A DNA stretch of 64,000 nt, from assembly GCF_004366595.1 (NCBI RefSeq), contig NZ_SORE01000015.1, positions 62,001 to 126,000 of the forward strand, in the 5' to 3' direction. The DNA is from Paraburkholderia rhizosphaerae (GTDB taxonomy: Bacteria > Pseudomonadota > Gammaproteobacteria > Burkholderiales > Burkholderiaceae). The translations under genes were made by a program, and so were the position numbers. Under the pieces are notes generated by a model that did not search any database, was not told where the DNA came from, and was given only the letters and a program-made list of their open reading frames with translations. Below are positions 27,210 through 36,151 of the stretch, piece by piece (position 1 is the first letter of the stretch; the number at the start of each line of letters is the position of its first letter).

Positions 27210-28127
27210 ATGGGAGCGCCGGTGGGAACTGAACTCAGAGTGGATTCGTGGTACCGGTACATGCTGTACAAGCGCGAAGCTTACTTGCGGAGCGTGATTG
27301 CGTCGGAGGAAGAGCGCAAGGAGATCGATGTGGGGCAAAAGTTCGCGTTAGCGGCCTACCCTGACATCTGGGCCGACGACGCGGAACTTGTCGAACGCGT
27401 GAGGCGGTTTCTTGGCGACAACTTCTATTGGCACGAGCGCCTCGCAAAGGCGGGGTCTGCGCTGGAGGTTATCGAAACGCTACTGCATATGGTGAGAGGT
27501 GGGTCGGTGGTCGTGATTCCTGAGCACGCGCCGCCGGTTGCCGGTCTCGCATGGCCGCCTCGCAAACCGCAGGCGTCGTCGTTCTGGGGTGTCGATAACT
27601 ACGACGCAGCGCTCGACGTGCCGGTCATGGACCGCTATCGTGCGCAGCTTGTGCGCCTTGAAGCCGAACGCACCCCGTGGAGCGAAGTGTCGTCGATGAT
27701 GGATGACATCAACGGACGGTTCATGCATGCGGCGGTGCTTGCTGACCCGATTGGCACGTTGCCGGTGTTCGCGAAGGCTGGGTGGGTTAGCAAGTATGGG
27801 TTGCCGGATTTGTCGGGGTATGGCACAGAGATAGTCGACGGTACCAGCGCCTTACTTACCGATGCGATGCCGTTCGAGTATTTCCCGAGTCAACCGGTCG
27901 GCGAAGCATTTGATCTTGCCAAGACGCCGAACGACGGTACACCGGGCACGTGGTACACAAACCCCGGAAGCGGACAAATGCGGCTATATGGTGCCGACGG
28001 AAAGCCTGCGGTCGATTTGGACTTTGATCACTCTCACAACGGTCTACGGCCGCATGCCCACAATTGGGGGGGCGGCGTTAGGGCTGGCGGCAACGATGTA
28101 GTGCCATTCAGCCCGTGGAGACCTTAA
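27210..28127 (+). CDS. Candidate polymorphic toxin / secreted effector
   Basis: 305 residues from ATG 27210; a GTG at 27222 with GGGAG before it is an alternative. No family is recognised with certainty. The N-terminal about 140 residues are soluble and helical (DVGQKFALAAYPDIWADDAE region). The last 75 residues look like a toxin cassette: NPGSGQMRLYGADGKPAVDL followed by DFDHSH and PHAHNW, a histidine/aspartate pattern reminiscent of metal-dependent nuclease tips of polymorphic toxins. There is no signal peptide, PAAR, VgrG or Rhs repeat. Two small genes follow on the same strand, as immunity genes would. Base composition is more AT-rich than its neighbours, consistent with transfer. Toxin function is inferred. 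Confidence 0.6.
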   Translation: MGAPVGTELRVDSWYRYMLYKREAYLRSVIASEEERKEIDVGQKFALAAYPDIWADDAELVERVRRFLGDNFYWHERLAKAGSALEVIETLLHMVRGGSVVVIPEHAPPVAGLAWPPRKPQASSFWGVDNYDAALDVPVMDRYRAQLVRLEAERTPWSEVSSMMDDINGRFMHAAVLADPIGTLPVFAKAGWVSKYGLPDLSGYGTEIVDGTSALLTDAMPFEYFPSQPVGEAFDLAKTPNDGTPGTWYTNPGSGQMRLYGADGKPAVDLDFDHSHNGLRPHAHNWGGGVRAGGNDVVPFSPWRP

Positions 28128-28140
28128 TCGGATATTGACA

Positions 28141-28512
28141 ATGGACATCCTTGAAAAGTACGAATCGTTTCATGACTGGTATCTGCTTGGCGTCGCGGTG
28201 GACATGGACAAACAGGTCGTCGATCTCCAGTTGATTTTCGACAATAAGATCGACCGCGTCCGTCTGCGGTTCAAAGGCGCCACTCGATGCCTCGTCGACG
28301 ACTTTCTGATTCAGAACATCATCTATTCGATGGAGGTGTTGAGCGTTCACGAATCAGATGCCTACAAGCAAGCGTTATCTCGCCTCGATCGGTCGTATCC
28401 GTGGGGAAAAGACCAGCCGCTGAAGAAAATCGCATCCATACAGGCCACGCTCGGCGCTGAATTGCTGGTGGAGTTCGAATCTATGGAAGCCGTACCCGAA
28501 ACTGAATCATGA
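28141..28512 (+). CDS. Small acidic protein, candidate immunity protein
   Basis: 123 residues beginning MDILEKYESFHDWYLLGVAV, 13 bases after the toxin-like gene. No family recognised. It is acidic, has no membrane segment or signal peptide, and alternates hydrophobic strands with helices, like many cytoplasmic immunity proteins. Near-50% GC is lower than surrounding housekeeping genes. Position and size make it the best candidate to neutralise the upstream protein; this is inference only. The ribosome binding site is weak, so translation may be coupled. Confidence 0.6.
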   Translation: MDILEKYESFHDWYLLGVAVDMDKQVVDLQLIFDNKIDRVRLRFKGATRCLVDDFLIQNIIYSMEVLSVHESDAYKQALSRLDRSYPWGKDQPLKKIASIQATLGAELLVEFESMEAVPETES

Positions 28513-28566
28513 CCGTATCGAAGACGATGAAGATCAGACTGCCGTTGCCCATCGCAGCCGACATCA

Positions 28567-28866
28567 ATGAAAGACACTGAAATCGCGTTCATCAGCTTTT
28601 ACGATGAAGACACGCAACAAGTGAAATTTTGCGTCGTTCCGCGCTCGCGGGTCCGACTTGTGATCGACTCGGCGTTAGCGTTGCCCATTCCGCCGGACGC
28701 CCCAGGCGACGCAGCAGTGCAGATAACAGATGAGGATGCCCGCAAACTGGGTGCTATGGCCTTGCTGTGCCATACAAAGCGCCATCCCGAGCTTCGCGAC
28801 CGATTGCGCATCACGACCGAGGCGCCTCTGGAGTGGGCGCCTCTAACACCTCCTTCGACGGAGTAA
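28567..28866 (+). CDS. Small hypothetical protein of the toxin islet
   Basis: 99 residues (MKDTEIAFISFYDEDTQQVK onward), 54 bases after the putative immunity gene. No family recognised. Cytoplasmic by appearance. The tail includes DEDARKLGAMALLCHTKRH, an amphipathic helix. It could be a second immunity protein, a duplicate defence gene left by earlier toxin exchange, or unrelated cargo. The islet ends after its stop, where the conserved rpfE-like/recJ block begins. Confidence 0.5.
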   Translation: MKDTEIAFISFYDEDTQQVKFCVVPRSRVRLVIDSALALPIPPDAPGDAAVQITDEDARKLGAMALLCHTKRHPELRDRLRITTEAPLEWAPLTPPSTE

Positions 28867-28924
28867 GGCAACCCACGTCGTCAATCCCGATCCCCCGCCG
28901 GTCGATCCCGCAGACAGATTGCCC

Positions 28925-28930
28925 TACAAT
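28925..28930 (+). promoter_or_regulatory. -10 element ten bases before an ATG
   Basis: TTGCCCTACAATGCGC contains TACAAT; the ATG at 28941 follows ten bases later with no Shine-Dalgarno between. This would give a leaderless or near-leaderless transcript for the RpfE-like gene. The hexamer also overlaps the alternative ATG at 28929, which argues against that start. Confidence 0.45.
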
Positions 28931-28940
28931 GCGCACCATC

Positions 28941-30053
28941 ATGCCTGCCAACCGCCTTCACCTGCTTATCCCATTCGCGCTGCCGTCCGCAGCCGACGCG
29001 TCCACCGCCCTGCACGATCTCCAGACTCCCGCGTTCGACAAGCTGATCGCGCGCGCGACACTCGTCGAGCGGGTCATTGGCGAGGACTTCCAGCGCACGC
29101 TGCCGCATGAGCGTTGGGTCGCGCGTCAGTTCGGTGCGTTGTCTGCCTCCAACGCGTCGACGCCGACAGGCGCCGCAACCGTCGGCACCTCCGCCGCCGA
29201 CGAAGCGCCGCTCGCGCCATACATGCTGCTCGCCGACGGCGGCAATCCGGGCACCGCAACGTGGGCCTGCGTCCAACCCGTCCACGTACGGATCGCGCAC
29301 GACCATCTGGTGCTGATCGACCCCGCGTCGCTCGAGCTGTCCGACGACGACGCCGCAACGCTGCTGGCCGTCGCCCGCCCGCTGATCGAAGACCTCGGCG
29401 TGCGCATCGAAGCGCCGCAGCCGTCGCGCTGGTATCTGTCGAGCGATGCGTTCGGAGCACTGGCCGGCGCGTCGCCGCTGCGCGCAAGCGGCCGCAACAT
29501 CGAGATCTGGCTGCCGCACGAAGCGCACACCGGCGAACGCTCGCGCGCGTGGATGAAGTTGCAGAACGAAGTGCAGATGGCGTGGTTCGAGCATCCGGTC
29601 AACGAAGCGCGCGAAGCGCGTGGGCTGCCCGCGGTCAATTCGATCTGGTTCCATGCGCAAGGCGTCGCGCGTCCGGTGACGAGCCCGTTCGCCCGTGTGC
29701 TGTCCGATGCCGCCGCTACGCGCGGCCTCACGCTCGCCGCACGTGCTGCGACGGGCGCGCCGCCGTCCACGTTTGCCGACGCGCAAAAAAACGACGCCGC
29801 CACCGCACTCGTCGAACTCGACCCGTTCTCGATCCCATATATCTCGCAGGACTGGGCGAACTGGAACAGCGCCTTCGCCGCGCTCGAGCGCGACTGGTTC
29901 GCGCCGGCGCTCGCCGCGCTCGAAGCAGCTGAACTCGGCGAACTAGGTCTTACGCTATGCGGCGACACCGGCTCCATCACGCTGGCAATCTCGCGCGGCG
30001 ACCTGCGCAAATTCTGGCGGCGGCGCCTGTTCGCTTCGCTTTTTATCGAATGA
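28941..30053 (+). CDS. RpfE-like / phosphoglycerate-mutase-like family protein
   Basis: 370 residues from the ATG at 28941 (MPANRLHLLIPFALPSAADA). The protein matches my memory of a betaproteobacterial family usually annotated 'regulatory protein RpfE', found next to recJ; its biochemical role is not established. Segments such as SRWYLSSD, MKLQNEVQMAWFEHPVNEARE and a terminal GLTLCGDTGSITLAISRGDLRKFWRR are likely conserved core. No signal peptide or membrane helix. The recJ start lies 144 bases downstream, so the genes may be cotranscribed. The upstream junction is the end of the accessory islet. Confidence 0.75.
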   Translation: MPANRLHLLIPFALPSAADASTALHDLQTPAFDKLIARATLVERVIGEDFQRTLPHERWVARQFGALSASNASTPTGAATVGTSAADEAPLAPYMLLADGGNPGTATWACVQPVHVRIAHDHLVLIDPASLELSDDDAATLLAVARPLIEDLGVRIEAPQPSRWYLSSDAFGALAGASPLRASGRNIEIWLPHEAHTGERSRAWMKLQNEVQMAWFEHPVNEAREARGLPAVNSIWFHAQGVARPVTSPFARVLSDAAATRGLTLAARAATGAPPSTFADAQKNDAATALVELDPFSIPYISQDWANWNSAFAALERDWFAPALAALEAAELGELGLTLCGDTGSITLAISRGDLRKFWRRRLFASLFIE

Positions 30054-30197
30054 CCGGCCACGCCTGAGCGTTTCCATGAACGTCGCCCGTACCCGCAAGA
30101 TTCGCCGCATCCGCGCCGCCGCCCGCCGTGCGATACGCGTGGCTTGCGTGCCCGTCACTCTCTTTGCCCGAGGCCGCTTCGGCGTCCCTTTCACCGC

Positions 30198-31913
30198 ATG
30201 ATTCGCATCGTTACCCGCGCGTGCCCACCCGCCGACGCCGAAGCCCTCACCCGTCATGGCCTGCATCCGGTGCTCGCGCGTCTGTACGCGGCGCGCGGCG
30301 TCTGCCTGCCCGATGAAATCGAAACCGGCCTCGCGCGCCTCGTGCCGCCGGCCGCGCTGCGCGGCTGCGACACCGCCGCCGCGTTGCTCGCCGACGCGAT
30401 TCAAACCAACCGCCGCATGCTGGTCGTCGCGGACTACGACTGCGACGGCGCCACCGCCTGCGCGGTCGCCGTGCGCGGACTCCGGATGTTCGGCGCGCAG
30501 ATCGACTACCTGGTGCCGAATCGCTTCGAATACGGCTACGGCCTGACGCCCGAGATCGTCGCGCTCGCCGCCGCGCGGCCGGATGGCAAACCCGATCTGC
30601 TGATCACCGTCGATAACGGCATCGCAAGCGTCGACGGCGTCGCCGCGGCCAACGCGCTCGGCATCGACGTGCTGGTCACCGACCATCACCTGCCCGGCGA
30701 CGCGCTGCCCGCCGCGCGCGCAATCGTCAATCCGAACCAGCCAGGCTGCACCTTCCCGAGCAAATGCCTCGCCGGGGTCGGCGTGATGTTCTATGTACTG
30801 CTCGCGCTGCGCGCCGAGTTACGCCAGCGTCGCGCATTCGGCGACGCGCGTCCCGAGCCGCGTCTCGATGGCCTGCTCGATCTGGTCGCGCTCGGCACGG
30901 TCGCCGATGTCGTAAAGCTCGACGGCAATAACCGCGTGCTGGTCGCGCAAGGCTTGCAGCGGATCCGCAACGGCCGCATGCAGCCCGGCATCGCCGCCCT
31001 CTTTCGCGCGGCGGGCCGCGATGCGCGCAGCGCGTCCGGCTTCGATCTGGGTTTCGCGCTCGGTCCGCGGCTCAATGCGGCCGGGCGTCTCGCCGATATG
31101 TCGCTGGGCATTGAGTGCCTGACGACCGACGATGTCGGCCGCGCGTGGCAACTCGCGCAGCAACTGGATGCGATGAACCGCGAGCGCCGCGAAATCGAAG
31201 CCGGCATGCAGCAGCAGGCGCTCGACGACCTTTCCACGGTCAATCCCGACGGCGCCGCGACCATCGCGCTGTTCAACGCCAGCTGGCACCAGGGCGTGAT
31301 CGGCATCGTCGCGGGCCGGCTGAAGGAAAAATTCAACCGGCCGTCGTTCACGTTCGCGCTCGCCGACGACAGCGGCACGCTGATCAAAGGCTCGGGCCGT
31401 TCGATCGCAGGCTTTCACCTGCGCGACGCGCTCGATCTGATCTCGAAGCGCGAACCGGGTCTGATCGTGCGCTTCGGCGGCCACGCGATGGCGGCCGGCA
31501 TGACGCTTGCCACCGCCGACTTGCCGCGCTTCGCGGCCGCCTTCGAAGCGGTCGGCCGCGAATGGCTGACCGCCGACGCGCTCGCGCGGACCGTCGAAAC
31601 CGACGGCGATCTTGAAGATGCGTACTTCACGCCTCAATTCGTCGAGATGCTCGACGCGGCCGTTTGGGGTCAGGGCTTTCCCGCGCCGCTCTTTTCCGGC
31701 GAGTTCGACGTGATGTCGCAGGCGCTCGTGAAGGACAAGCACCTGAAGCTGCAGCTCGTGCGCGGCCGCCAGCGCTTCAACGCGATCTGGTTCAACCATA
31801 CCGAGACGCTGCCGGCACGCGCGACGGTCGCGTACCGGCTGTCGCGCGATACGTGGAACGGCGTGTCGCGTGTGCAACTGATCGTCGAACACGCGCTCGG
31901 CGACGGCGCCTGA
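30198..31913 (+). CDS. recJ: Single-stranded-DNA-specific exonuclease RecJ
   Basis: 571 residues, starting MIRIVTRACPPADAEALTRH. RecJ degrades single-stranded DNA 5'-3' in recombination and mismatch repair. DHH-family metal motifs: VVADYDCDGATACAVAV, VTVDNGIAS, VTDHHLPGDAL, and the DHHA1 signature GRSIAGFHL with RFGGHAMAAGMTLATAD near residue 430. A C-terminal OB-like domain follows (LKLQLVRGRQRFNAIWFN). The ATG at 30198 was preferred over one 18 codons upstream because only it gives the family start. prfB and lysS follow, the usual order in Burkholderiaceae. Confidence 0.96.
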   Translation: MIRIVTRACPPADAEALTRHGLHPVLARLYAARGVCLPDEIETGLARLVPPAALRGCDTAAALLADAIQTNRRMLVVADYDCDGATACAVAVRGLRMFGAQIDYLVPNRFEYGYGLTPEIVALAAARPDGKPDLLITVDNGIASVDGVAAANALGIDVLVTDHHLPGDALPAARAIVNPNQPGCTFPSKCLAGVGVMFYVLLALRAELRQRRAFGDARPEPRLDGLLDLVALGTVADVVKLDGNNRVLVAQGLQRIRNGRMQPGIAALFRAAGRDARSASGFDLGFALGPRLNAAGRLADMSLGIECLTTDDVGRAWQLAQQLDAMNRERREIEAGMQQQALDDLSTVNPDGAATIALFNASWHQGVIGIVAGRLKEKFNRPSFTFALADDSGTLIKGSGRSIAGFHLRDALDLISKREPGLIVRFGGHAMAAGMTLATADLPRFAAAFEAVGREWLTADALARTVETDGDLEDAYFTPQFVEMLDAAVWGQGFPAPLFSGEFDVMSQALVKDKHLKLQLVRGRQRFNAIWFNHTETLPARATVAYRLSRDTWNGVSRVQLIVEHALGDGA

Positions 31914-32165
31914 CGCGTTTTCGTCCGGCGGCCGGCGCATCGGCGACGCCCGTGCAGACGGCTACGCCAAGGTGCGCGACGCCGATGCGCGACGCCGGGA
32001 GCTACGCCCATGCGCGGCACCAAATGCCCCAGCGCGCGGCATTCGCGAAACACGCGCAGCGCATGCACCGCATACCGTGCCGGATTACGCATCGAATCCC
32101 GATAAATTCGCCGCCAATCCGCGCGCCATCCTTGGCTTGCAGGCCGGCACCGGCCGTCGATCGGC

Positions 32166-32171
32166 TATAAT
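32166..32171 (+). promoter_or_regulatory. -10 element of prfB promoter
   Basis: A perfect TATAAT lies 32 bases before the prfB ATG (CGGCTATAATTTCACC). The -35 region is not convincing at normal spacing. Confidence 0.5.
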
Positions 32172-32203
32172 TTCACCTTTTTACGAAGCCTCAAAAGATC
32201 GAC

Positions 32204-33308
32204 ATGGAAGCGGAACGTCTCAACGCGATCGAAGCCTCTCTCGCGGACCTGCGCACGCGCGCGGGCGAGCTACGGGGGTATCTTTGACTACGACGCCAAA
32301 GCGGTAAGGCTCGTCGAAGTCAACCGGGAACTCGAAGACCCGAACGTCTGGAACGACTCGCAGCACGCACAAGCACTCGGTAAGGAAAAGAAGCTGCTCG
32401 AGGGTGTCGTCGACGTGCTGTCGTCGCTCGATAACGACCTGCGCGATACGCAGGACCTGTTCGACATGGCCCGCGAAGAAGACGACGAAGCGACGCTCGT
32501 CGCGTGCGATGAAGACGTCGCGAAACTGCAGGCGCGCATCGAAGACCTCGAATTCCGCCGGATGTTCTCGAACCCGGCCGACCCGAACAACGCGTTTATC
32601 GACATTCAGGCCGGCGCCGGCGGCACCGAAGCGTGCGACTGGGCGTCGATGCTGCTGCGCCAGTATCTGCGCTACTGCGAGCGCAAGGGCTTCAAGACCG
32701 AAGTGCTCGAGGAATCGGAAGGCGACGTCGCCGGTATCAAGAGCGCGACGATCAAGGTCGAAGGCGAATACGCGTACGGCTATCTGCGCACCGAAACCGG
32801 CATCCACCGCCTCGTGCGCAAGTCGCCGTTCGATTCGTCGGGCGGCCGCCATACGTCGTTCTCGTCGGTATTCGTGTACCCGGAAATCGACGATTCGTTC
32901 GAGATCGAAGTCAACCCGGCCGATCTGCGCATCGATACGTTCCGTGCGTCCGGCGCGGGCGGTCAGCACATCAACAAGACCGATTCGGCGGTGCGCATCA
33001 CGCATATGCCGAGCGGCATCGTCGTGCAGTGCCAGAACGATCGCTCGCAGCACCGCAACCGCGCGGAAGCGATGGCCATGCTGAAGTCGCGCCTGTACGA
33101 AGCGGAAATGCGCAAGCGTCAGTCCGAACAGGACAAGCTCGAAGCGGGCAAGTCGGATGTGGGCTGGGGCCACCAGATCCGCTCGTACGTGCTCGATAAC
33201 AGCCGCATTAAAGACCTGCGCACCAACGTCGAAATCAGCAATACGAAGAGCGTGCTCGACGGCGATCTCGACGCGTTTATCAGCGCGAGCCTGAAACAGG
33301 GTATTTGA
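32204..33308 (+). CDS. prfB: Peptide chain release factor 2, with programmed +1 frameshift
   Basis: RF2 recognises UGA and UAA. Translation begins at ATG 32204 and runs 27 codons to the in-frame TGA at 32285-32287, inside CGGGGGTATCTTTGAC, the classical autoregulatory slip site: a Shine-Dalgarno-like GGGGG three bases before CTT-TGA. Shifting +1 on CTT continues as GAC TAC GAC from 32286 to the stop at 33308, giving about 367 residues. Downstream are the GGAG-rich domain GAGGTEACDWA, the stop-recognition tripeptide SPF in RKSPFDSSG and the catalytic GGQ in GAGGQHINK. A gene call starting at 32415 or 32404 would miss the N-terminus. lysS follows. Confidence 0.97.
32279..32288 (+). promoter_or_regulatory. 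RF2 +1 programmed frameshift site
   Basis: TATCTTTGAC with GGGGG immediately upstream; ribosomes slip from CTT to TTT at the TGA when RF2 is scarce. This autogenous control is well established for E. coli prfB. Confidence 0.95.
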
Positions 33309-33418
33309 GTTGCAGATTCTTCGGCGCGGCGTGAAGCGCTGCGCCGCGTGTTTTGATCGCGGGTGGCGGCGAACAGCGTTCGCACGGCCCGCAAGCCTCC
33401 CGCATACCGACCATCATC

Positions 33419-34945
33419 ATGACCGAACCGACGACCCAGACCACCGCCGCGGCCGACGACGACAACCAGATCATCGCGGAACGCCGCGAAAAGCTGCGCG
33501 GGCTGCGCGAGCAAGGCGTCGCGTACCCGAACGATTTCAAGCCGACCCACCACGCCGCCGATCTGCAGACGCAGTACGCGCAAGCCGACAAGGAAACGCT
33601 CGAAGCACAAGCACCCGCTGTCGCGCTCGCTGGCCGGATGATGCTCAAGCGCGTGATGGGCAAGGCGAGCTTCGCGACGGTGCAGGACGGCTCGGGTCAG
33701 ATCCAGTTCTTCGTCACGCCCGCTGACGTCGGTGAAGCGACTTACGAAGCGTTCAAGAAGTGGGACCTCGGCGATATCGTCGCCGCGCGCGGCGTGCTGT
33801 TTCGCACGAACAAGGGCGAGTTGTCGGTGCGCTGCACGGAACTGCGTCTGCTGTCGAAGGCGCTGCGGCCGCTGCCGGACAAGTTTCATGGCCTCGCCGA
33901 TCAGGAAATGCGCTACCGGCAGCGCTACGTCGATCTGATCGTTACGCCGGAAGCGCGCAAGACGTTTGTCGCGCGTACGAAGACGATCGCGTCGATCCGC
34001 AAGTTCATGTCGGACGCGAGCTTCATGGAAGTCGAAACACCGATGCTGCACCCGATTCCGGGCGGCGCCGCGGCCAAGCCGTTCGTCACGCACCACAACG
34101 CGCTCGATATGCAGATGTTCATGCGCATTGCGCCCGAGCTCTATCTGAAGCGGCTGATTGTCGGCGGCTTCGAGCGCGTGTTCGAGATCAACCGGAATTT
34201 CCGTAACGAAGGCGTGTCGCCGCGCCACAATCCGGAATTCACGATGATGGAGTTCTACGCCGCGTACACCGACTACAAGTGGCTGATGGACTTCACCGAG
34301 CAATGCATCCGCCAGGCGGCCATCGATACGCTCGGCACCGCGACGATCAGCTATCAAGGTCGCGAGCTCGACCTGTCGAAGCCGTTTCATCGGCTGACCA
34401 TTACGCAGGCAATTCTCAAGCACGCACCGCAATACGCGGAAGCACAATTGTCGGACGCGGCGTTCCTGCGCACGGAACTGAAGAAGTTCGGCGTCAACAC
34501 GTCTGAGCCGAAGTTCCTGAATGCGGGGCTTGGCTCGCTGCAACTCGCGCTGTTCGAAGAAACCGCCGAATCCCAGTTGTGGGAGCCGACCTACATCATC
34601 GACTATCCGATCGAAGTATCGCCGCTCGCACGCGCGTCGGATTCGGTCGAAGGCATTACCGAGCGCTTCGAACTCTTTATCACCGGGCGTGAAATTGCGA
34701 ACGGGTTTTCGGAGCTCAACGATCCGGAAGATCAGGCCGCGCGCTTTCGCAAGCAGGTCGATCAGAAAGACGCCGGCGATGAAGAAGCGATGTACTACGA
34801 CGCGGACTATATTCGCGCGCTCGAATACGGGATGCCGCCGACCGGCGGCTGCGGCATCGGCATCGACCGTCTGGTGATGCTGATCACCGATAGCCCGAGT
34901 ATTCGCGATGTGATTCTCTTCCCCCACCTGCGTCGCGAAGACTGA
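33419..34945 (+). CDS. lysS: Lysyl-tRNA synthetase
   Basis: 508 residues, class II enzyme charging tRNA-Lys. From ATG 33419 (MTEPTTQTTAAADDDNQIIA) there is an acidic leader, then the OB-fold anticodon-binding domain (about residues 65-160: VALAGRMMLKRVMGKASFAT), then the catalytic core with motif 2 (ERVFEINRNFRNEGVS) and motif 3 (GCGIGIDRLVML). The longer frame from 33353 adds 22 residues with no family likeness. It follows prfB by about 110 bases. A terminator lies after the stop. Confidence 0.97.
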   Translation: MTEPTTQTTAAADDDNQIIAERREKLRGLREQGVAYPNDFKPTHHAADLQTQYAQADKETLEAQAPAVALAGRMMLKRVMGKASFATVQDGSGQIQFFVTPADVGEATYEAFKKWDLGDIVAARGVLFRTNKGELSVRCTELRLLSKALRPLPDKFHGLADQEMRYRQRYVDLIVTPEARKTFVARTKTIASIRKFMSDASFMEVETPMLHPIPGGAAAKPFVTHHNALDMQMFMRIAPELYLKRLIVGGFERVFEINRNFRNEGVSPRHNPEFTMMEFYAAYTDYKWLMDFTEQCIRQAAIDTLGTATISYQGRELDLSKPFHRLTITQAILKHAPQYAEAQLSDAAFLRTELKKFGVNTSEPKFLNAGLGSLQLALFEETAESQLWEPTYIIDYPIEVSPLARASDSVEGITERFELFITGREIANGFSELNDPEDQAARFRKQVDQKDAGDEEAMYYDADYIRALEYGMPPTGGCGIGIDRLVMLITDSPSIRDVILFPHLRRED

Positions 34946-35254
34946 CACGGCAAGTGAGCGCGCGCACTACGCTCGCGCGTTCGCAGTGCGTTTACCACCG
35001 ATCGCCCGCATACGGTCGACGCCGTATGCGGGCGTTGTCTTTTGTGCACGCAGGCTGATCGTTTGTAACTATCGGTAAGAACTGCGAGTACGAAGTGCGA
35101 CGCGCGTGGCCAGGTGCCGCACATCGCGCGACTGGCCAGGCCGCCGTTCGTTCGGCACAGAACACGTTACAAATTGAAACCCCGCATCAGGCCGGTTGTC
35201 GGACACTGTATGCATGATCAATGGCCGACTCTGTTCGAGAGACGGAGGCCCAAC
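34946..35254. other. Intergenic region after lysS
   Basis: About 309 bases. The left half holds the lysS terminator at 35005-35044; the right half is the leader and promoter region of the glycine-zipper gene, without a clear -10. No gene seen. Confidence 0.55.
35005..35044 (+). terminator. Intrinsic terminator downstream of lysS
   Basis: Twelve-base-pair stem (GCCCGCATACGG with its complement) around loop TCGACG, followed by GTTGTCTTTT. It lies 60 bases past the lysS stop. Confidence 0.8.
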
Positions 35255-36040
35255 ATGGACAATCCAAACAAAACATCTTCTTCACCCTCCTCGTCACCGC
35301 GCCGCCTCCATCCGCTCATCGCAACCGCGGCGGGTGCAGTGATCGTCGCCAGCCTCGCGGCCACCGCCGCGATCACCGGCCTGTTCCCGAAAGCGTCGAG
35401 CGATAGCGCGCAATCGAATCAGACGCAAAGCGCGCAGATCGCTTCACAGTCCGCCTCACAGTCCGCCTCACAGTCCGCTTCACAGTCCGCTTCACAACCT
35501 GTGGTCGATACCGCGCAGCCGGCTAATCCGGCGCAATACGGGCAGCAACAGCCGCAAGAACCGCAACAGGCCGCGCCGCAAGCTCAGCCGCAGCCGGTGC
35601 CCGTGCCGGTTCCGGTTCCCGCGCAACAAGCGCAGCAGCCACAACCGGCACCTGTGCAGCCGCCCCAGCAATACGCACCACCGCAGCAGGCCGCGCGCCC
35701 AGCGGTGTGCTCGACTTGCGGCACCGTGGTCGCGATATCGGAAGTCAAGCAGGAAGGCCACGGCACCGGGATCGGTGCGGTCGGCGGTGCCGTGGCCGGT
35801 GGCGTGATCGGCAACCAGTTCGGCAGCGGCGGCGGGCGCACCGCGATGACGCTACTTGGCGCGGTTGGTGGCGGCTTCGCCGGCAACTCGGTCGAAAAGC
35901 ACCTGCGCACGACGACCAGCTATTCGGTCCGCGTGCGAATGGAGAACGGCAAGATGCGCTACTTCACGTATCACCAGCCGCCGCCGTTCCAGCAAGGCGA
36001 GCGCGTCCGAGTCGAGAACGGCACGCTGGTCGGCGGTTAA
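35255..36040 (+). CDS. Glycine-zipper envelope protein with Gln/Pro/Ser-rich stalk
   Basis: 261 residues from ATG 35255, preceded by GGAGG. Order: short polar N-terminus, one membrane helix (about 20-45), a low-complexity stalk of SQSA, Q and P repeats (about 50-150), a CSTC pair, then a glycine-zipper segment (GTGIGAVGGAVAGGVIGNQF and LLGAVGGGFAGN) of the Rick_17kDa/SlyB type, and a C-terminal beta region with SVRVRMENGKMRYFTY. Such proteins sit in the envelope, some as outer-membrane lipoproteins, though no lipobox is present here. The serine-rich part contains a perfect 12-base tandem repeat. Function unknown. Confidence 0.82.
   Translation: MDNPNKTSSSPSSSPRRLHPLIATAAGAVIVASLAATAAITGLFPKASSDSAQSNQTQSAQIASQSASQSASQSASQSASQPVVDTAQPANPAQYGQQQPQEPQQAAPQAQPQPVPVPVPVPAQQAQQPQPAPVQPPQQYAPPQQAARPAVCSTCGTVVAISEVKQEGHGTGIGAVGGAVAGGVIGNQFGSGGGRTAMTLLGAVGGGFAGNSVEKHLRTTTSYSVRVRMENGKMRYFTYHQPPPFQQGERVRVENGTLVGG
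35444..35491 (+). repeat. Four tandem copies of a 12-base unit inside the stalk
   Basis: TCACAGTCCGC(C/T) is repeated four times without gaps, encoding SQSA units in frame. Change in copy number would lengthen or shorten the stalk without frameshift. Confidence 0.9.
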
Positions 36041-36067
36041 CCGGGCGCGGAGCACTCCGCGAAATGC

Positions 36068-36099
36068 AAAAAGGCGATTCCATCCGGAATCGCCTTTTT
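36068..36099. terminator. Bidirectional intrinsic terminator
   Basis: Perfect 14-bp stem AAAAAGGCGATTCC with its complement around loop ATCC. The A-run and T-run make it usable on both strands. It sits between the convergent glycine-zipper gene and iscX. Confidence 0.93.
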
Positions 36100-36151
36100 G
36101 TTTGCCGCTTGCGTACCGCGCGTCGCGTCGTCACATCGTTGCGCAGCGAAA

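Noticed and set aside
26992..27297. 101-residue frame before the toxin-like gene
   Set aside because: It overlaps the toxin gene in another frame, has no recognised family and runs through the repeat-rich stretch.
33119..34948. 609-residue minus-strand frame across lysS and prfB
   Set aside because: Antisense to two certain genes.
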